Of a stretch of DNA of 64,000 nt, positions 60,834 to 64,000 are shown piece after piece. Origin of the DNA: JAXGZG01 sp040771825. GTDB lineage: Bacteria; Bacillota; Sulfobacillia; Fermentithermobacillales; Fermentithermobacillaceae. The position numbers and the translations under genes are program-made. The notes below the pieces were generated by a model that was given only the letters and a program-made list of their open reading frames with translations, searched no databases and was not told the DNA's origin. Positions within the stretch are counted from its first letter, which is position 1. Each line of letters begins with the position of its first letter. The stretch spans positions 124,001 through 188,000 of the forward strand of contig JAXGZG010000003.1 in the NCBI GenBank assembly GCA_040771825.1, written 5' to 3'.

Positions 60834-60883
60834 TGCACATAACTGCACAGTAGTCAGGCTATTGCATGCACGCTACTGCACAG
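60834..60883 (-). promoter_or_regulatory. Candidate enhancer sites (TGCACA boxes) for the operon
   Basis: TGCACA or TGCACAG occurs at 60834, 60844 and 60877, the last two 33 bp apart (about three helical turns), and a GCATGCAC lies at 60864. All sit within 50 bp, roughly 120-170 bp upstream of the sigma-54 promoter and immediately after the enhancer-binding protein gene. This is the place and spacing expected for upstream activating sites. Confidence 0.55.
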
Positions 60884-60889
60884 CAGACG

Positions 60890-62656
60890 CTATTTGCGGA
60901 GTTCGGGACCGGAACCTCTCGGAGGGCTCTGTATGGAATACTTGTCGATCTTGTTGTAAAGGTTCCGTATGCTGACGCCCAAAGCTCTGGCAGTTTTGGT
61001 CTTTTGGTGGCCGCATCGCTCCAAAGCAGCCTCGACCAACCTTCTTTCCACGTCGTCCAGCGTCTCTTTGAGGGTCTTTCCGTTATTCAAAGGAGGGCAA
61101 CCTTTCTTATGAGGAATCTCGGTGAGAAAGGCTTCGGGGACTAAGTCAGGGAGGTGCTCCGAGGCGATGACTTCGTCATGATAGCGCATGTTGATCATGG
61201 CCCTGCCCAGAAGGTTCTCCAGCTCTCGTACATTGCCCGACCAGCGGTGCTTCTTAAGGGCTTCCATGACTTGAGGGTCGATGCCCACCACTCTGCGACC
61301 GTACTCCTGGTTGAGTTTCCGGATAAGGTGAAAACACAGGGCCGGGATGTCTTCAGGTCTTTGTCTCAATGGCGGTATGAAGATGGGTATAACGTTGAGT
61401 CTGTAATAGAGGTCTTCTCGAAACTTGCCTTCGGACACCAATTGCTCCAAGGAAACGTTGGTGGCGGCTATCACCCTGACATCCACAGAGATGGGTCTAG
61501 AATCCCCAACCCTGACGATCTCCTTCTCTTGCAGGACTCGCAGGAGACTCGCCTGGAGAGGCAAGTTCATGACTCCGACTTCATCGAGAAAGAGCGTGCC
61601 TCCCTGGGCTTCCTCGAAAAGGCCCCTCCGGCCGCCTTTTCTTGCCCCGGTAAAGGCGCCCTCTACGTATCCAAAGAGTTCTGACTCCAGAAGGCTCTCA
61701 ATGAGGGCGGCACAATTCACCCGAACAAAGGGTCTATTCTTTCGGGGGGACGCTCCGTGGATGGCGTGGGCGAACAACTCTTTGCCGGTGCCGCTCTCGC
61801 CTCTTAAGAGCACAGTGACCGAGGTGGCCGCCACCCTCTTTGCCTGGTCAACAGCTTGAGCGATAAGCTGGCTCTCTGCTACGATCTCATCGAAGGTGTA
61901 CTTGGACTCCATCCGCCGGACCAGTTTCTTCATCATGTCCAGTTCCTCGGTAAGCCGCATAATCTCGGAGACGTCCCGGACCACTCCAACACTTCCCACC
62001 AACTCGCCATCAACCATAACCGGGTCAACGCTCACCACCACTTGCCGTTTTAGGGGGCCCACCTTCATGGGAACGTTCTTGACCGGCTTGCGAGTCCTGA
62101 GTACCTGCATGTGCATGCTTGGTCCTTCGGCGATGTCCACAGTGGCGGGTTTTCCGATAACGTCCTTCTCTGTCATCCCCGTAAGCCTTGTGTACGCAGG
62201 GTTGATGAGCATGCCGTTTCCATTGGCGTCCACCACAGATATGGCATCTTGAGCGGCATTGATGATAGCCGACAAAAACGTCTGAACCTGGCGCAGGTTG
62301 GTCAACTCCTCCGCCAGATCCTTGATCTCGGTTATGTCTCGAAAGACGGCCACTGCCCCCACGACCCGACCCCGGGCGTCCCTCACTGGAACTCTGTTGG
62401 TTATTACGACGTTTTGCCCCAAAGTCTGCCGGCGGTTAAGTTCCGCCACACCGCTAGTCAAAACGTTCACAAGTCCTGCAGATGGGACGACCTCCTGGAG
62501 GCGCTTCCCTATTGATTTGGAGGCAATAGCTCCTGTCAGCCTTTCAGCAGCGGGGTTCATGATCAAAACCCTGGAATCGATGTCAACCGCCACGATGGCG
62601 TCGTGGGTCGATTTAAGGATAAACTCAAAAAGCTCAATCTTTGCAGGATCTTGCAT
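60890..62656 (-). CDS. Sigma-54-dependent enhancer-binding protein with PAS domains (BkdR-like)
   Basis: The protein has 588 residues from the ATG at 62656, after GGAGGTGC. Two PAS domains lie at about 5-110 and 130-235. The AAA+ domain (about 260-490) has Walker A GESGTGKE, the sigma-54 contact loop EGAFTGA and Walker B FLDEVG. A Fis-type helix-turn-helix ends it (GHQKTKTARALGVSIRNLYN). No receiver domain is present, so a small molecule is probably sensed. By analogy with BkdR of B. subtilis it should activate the downstream catabolic operon. Its SD is inside an inverted repeat. Confidence 0.93.
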   Translation of the reverse strand: MQDPAKIELFEFILKSTHDAIVAVDIDSRVLIMNPAAERLTGAIASKSIGKRLQEVVPSAGLVNVLTSGVAELNRRQTLGQNVVITNRVPVRDARGRVVGAVAVFRDITEIKDLAEELTNLRQVQTFLSAIINAAQDAISVVDANGNGMLINPAYTRLTGMTEKDVIGKPATVDIAEGPSMHMQVLRTRKPVKNVPMKVGPLKRQVVVSVDPVMVDGELVGSVGVVRDVSEIMRLTEELDMMKKLVRRMESKYTFDEIVAESQLIAQAVDQAKRVAATSVTVLLRGESGTGKELFAHAIHGASPRKNRPFVRVNCAALIESLLESELFGYVEGAFTGARKGGRRGLFEEAQGGTLFLDEVGVMNLPLQASLLRVLQEKEIVRVGDSRPISVDVRVIAATNVSLEQLVSEGKFREDLYYRLNVIPIFIPPLRQRPEDIPALCFHLIRKLNQEYGRRVVGIDPQVMEALKKHRWSGNVRELENLLGRAMINMRYHDEVIASEHLPDLVPEAFLTEIPHKKGCPPLNNGKTLKETLDDVERRLVEAALERCGHQKTKTARALGVSIRNLYNKIDKYSIQSPPRGSGPELRK

Positions 62657-62661
62657 GAACA

Positions 62662-62700
62662 GCACCTCCACCTTGTGAAAATTCTGCACGGCGGAGGTGC
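62662..62700 (-). promoter_or_regulatory. Inverted repeat covering the SD of the enhancer-binding protein gene
   Basis: On the minus strand GCACCTCC (62693-62700) is followed after 23 nt by its complement GGAGGTGC (62662-62669), the SD of the gene starting at 62656. Two more pairs can form after one mismatch. The arrangement would hide the SD in the mRNA and matches the DUF1614 case in geometry. Confidence 0.5.
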
Positions 62701-62729
62701 GATCCTTCTGCACTAATATGCAAACAGCG

Positions 62730-63497
62730 TCAGGCCCCTAGACGCAATCTGTCGGCCACCATGGCGATGAACTCAGAGTTGGTGGGTTTTCCCTTTTCCT
62801 GACTAATAGTGTGGCCGAACACTCTCTGGATAAACTCCATATTTCCTCTATCCCAAGCCACTTCGATGGCGTGGCGAATGGCCCTTTCCACCCTGCTTGG
62901 TGTGGTCACATATTTGTCAGCTATGGTCGGGTAGAGTTCTTTGGTGACTTTTGATAACAGGTCGACCCTGGCCACTACCATAATGATGGCGTCTCGCAAG
63001 TAAAGATAGCCCTTGATATGGGCGGGAATGCCCAATTCGTGCATTATGCCGGTGACTTTGGCATCGTGGCTCCGGTCTTTATCCCTTACCACGGGAGGCT
63101 TCTTAAGTGCGGGGCTGCCTTTTGCAGAGAGTTGCCTAAGCCTCTCGGCCAGCATGTCAAAGTCGAAGGGTTTGAGTATGTAGTAATCGGCTCCCAGTTC
63201 TAGCACCCGGTGAGTAATAGACTCCTGACCAAAGGCAGTCAACATGACGATTTTGGGGCGGGAACCGGTACCACCTTCCTGGGCAAGACGCTCCAACACG
63301 CCGATGCCGTCCAAATATGGCATTATGATGTCCAGCACAACTATGTCGGGCTCTATCTCTCCGATAGCCTGCAAAGCCTCAAGCCCATTGTATGCCACAC
63401 CCACTACTTCTACGTCATCCTGCTTCTCCAAGTATTCCTTGAGCAGGCCCACGAACTCCTTGTTATCATCAACAATTAGAACTCGGATTCTCCCCAT
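62730..63497 (-). CDS. spo0A: Sporulation master regulator Spo0A
   Basis: The protein has 255 residues. The receiver domain (1-120) has the phosphorylatable Asp56 in VVLDIIMPYLDG and the Lys of YILKPFD. The C-terminal Spo0A_C domain (about 150-255) includes SRVERAIRHAIEVAWDRGN and KGKPTNSEFIAMVADRLRL. It commits cells to sporulation on phosphorylation. It lies next to spoIVB, the standard spoIVB-spo0A arrangement of Bacillota. Confidence 0.97.
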   Translation of the reverse strand: MGRIRVLIVDDNKEFVGLLKEYLEKQDDVEVVGVAYNGLEALQAIGEIEPDIVVLDIIMPYLDGIGVLERLAQEGGTGSRPKIVMLTAFGQESITHRVLELGADYYILKPFDFDMLAERLRQLSAKGSPALKKPPVVRDKDRSHDAKVTGIMHELGIPAHIKGYLYLRDAIIMVVARVDLLSKVTKELYPTIADKYVTTPSRVERAIRHAIEVAWDRGNMEFIQRVFGHTISQEKGKPTNSEFIAMVADRLRLGA

Positions 63498-63638
63498 CCA
63501 TTATTCCCCCCTACTCCTGCATCTCTTTTGCGGAGGTTATCTGTATCCATTTTATTCCAGCGGGTGCTTCTTGACAAGGGAAAAATCGTCATTGTAAATC
63601 TGAAATTCTTCACCGTGTTCGAAAGTCCTTCAATTTAG

Positions 63639-64000
63639 TCAGATTTCAGCGAATTGGTAGTAGGCTGCAGCGGCATCCTCTGGAGGGGCCATAGGAATCA
63701 TGTAGGAATCCTTGGCCATCCATTCGGCAAAAGTGCCGTAGCCTCTGGCGGGATCGTTGACCAAAACATGAGTGACCGCTCCAACCAGATAACCGTCTTG
63801 AATGATGGGACTGCCGCTCATGCCTTGTACAATTCCCCCTGTTAGTGCCATAAGCCGCGGGTCCATAACCCTGATTACGAATCCTTTGGACGAAGCCCCC
63901 GCCCCATTGAAGATTTGCTCAATCTCTATGGCGAACTTCTCTATTGAGGTGCCGTTTACAGTAGTCAGGATTTCGGCCGGGCCTCGTCTGAGTTTGGTCT
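63639..64000 (-). CDS. spoIVB: SpoIVB peptidase (S55), 5' end beyond window
   Basis: About 120 C-terminal codons are visible and the gene runs off the right edge. The frame reads TKLRRGPAEILTTVNGTSIE, then IRVMDPRLMALTGGIVQGMS and GSPIIQDGYLVGAVTHVLVN, where the GMSGSP Ser is the catalytic residue of S55 peptidases. SpoIVB is made in the forespore and secreted into the intermembrane space, where it triggers processing of pro-sigmaK. spo0A follows 141 nt downstream on the same strand. Confidence 0.93.
   Translation of the reverse strand, partial: TKLRRGPAEILTTVNGTSIEKFAIEIEQIFNGAGASSKGFVIRVMDPRLMALTGGIVQGMSGSPIIQDGYLVGAVTHVLVNDPARGYGTFAEWMAKDSYMIPMAPPEDAAAAYYQFAEI

Noticed and set aside
63541..63600. 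Possible 0A box (TTGTCAAGA) and sigma-H-like -10 upstream of spo0A
   Set aside because: The box has a mismatch and no matching -35 is present, so it cannot be separated from chance.

Overview
The window looks like chromosome from an endospore-forming, probably anaerobic member of the Bacillota (clostridial lineage). The evidence is a dense set of sporulation genes (spoIVA, spoIIP, spoIIM, spmA/spmB, an alpha/beta-type SASP, ytfJ, dacF-spoIIAA-spoIIAB-sigF, spoVAC/AD/AE, spo0A, spoIVB). It also has a fused ispH-rpsA gene typical of Clostridia, a ferredoxin-linked 2-oxoacid oxidoreductase, and a moderately high GC content. GTG and TTG starts are common, and several starts below were moved to the codon behind a clear Shine-Dalgarno (SD) sequence. 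I cannot name the genus from sequence alone. Almost all genes lie on the minus strand.

Layout. 1-9.7 kb is accessory-like: a nucleotidyltransferase cut by the edge, a truncated ITPase-like remnant, DUF932 and DUF1906 proteins, a divergent PlsY paralogue, an S9 peptidase, a methyltransferase, an O-acyltransferase, a sigma-like protein and a jelly-roll protein, on mixed strands. 9.9-19.5 kb is a minus-strand run: DUF1614, spoIIP, the YIEGIA pair, DUF3189, a PDZ/radical SAM protein, der, plsY, gpsA, spoIVA. 19.6-21.9 kb is an amino acid ABC importer behind an ARG-box-like palindrome. 22.1-26.3 kb holds ispH-rpsA, plsC, cmk and an unknown gene. 26.4-28.8 kb (plus strand) is the 5-oxoprolinase genes pxpA and a pxpB-pxpC fusion. 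28.8-32.0 kb is a vitamin B12-type importer under a cobalamin riboswitch with an intrinsic terminator. 32.3-34.6 kb holds a nicotinate phosphoribosyltransferase, a pseudouridine synthase and RidA. A 62-bp tandem repeat follows, then spmB, spmA and a SASP gene; spmA and the SASP gene appear frameshifted.

36.8-40 kb is an end-joining set (Ku, LigD ligase and LigD polymerase as separate proteins). 40-44.4 kb carries ytfJ, DUF2953, scpB, scpA, an M50 protease and an HtrA protease. 44.4-49.2 kb is the forespore block dacF-spoIIAA-spoIIAB-sigF-spoVAC-spoVAD-spoVAE. After an unusual inverted and direct repeat cluster come xerD, spoIIM and an unknown gene.

52.2-62.7 kb is the metabolic highlight. 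A PAS/AAA+ enhancer-binding protein lies upstream of TGCACA boxes and a near-perfect sigma-54 promoter. That promoter drives two leucine-dehydrogenase-type genes, butyrate kinase, phosphate butyryltransferase, a degenerate kinase paralogue, a P-loop ATPase and a four-subunit VOR/KOR-type ferredoxin oxidoreductase. Read as a pathway: branched-chain amino acid to 2-oxoacid to acyl-CoA plus reduced ferredoxin to acyl-phosphate to acid plus ATP. spo0A and the 3' part of spoIVB close the window.

The most original leads are the degenerate kinase/ATPase pair in this operon, the paired SD-sequestering inverted repeats, the two repeat clusters, and the clustered single-base frameshifts in spore genes.
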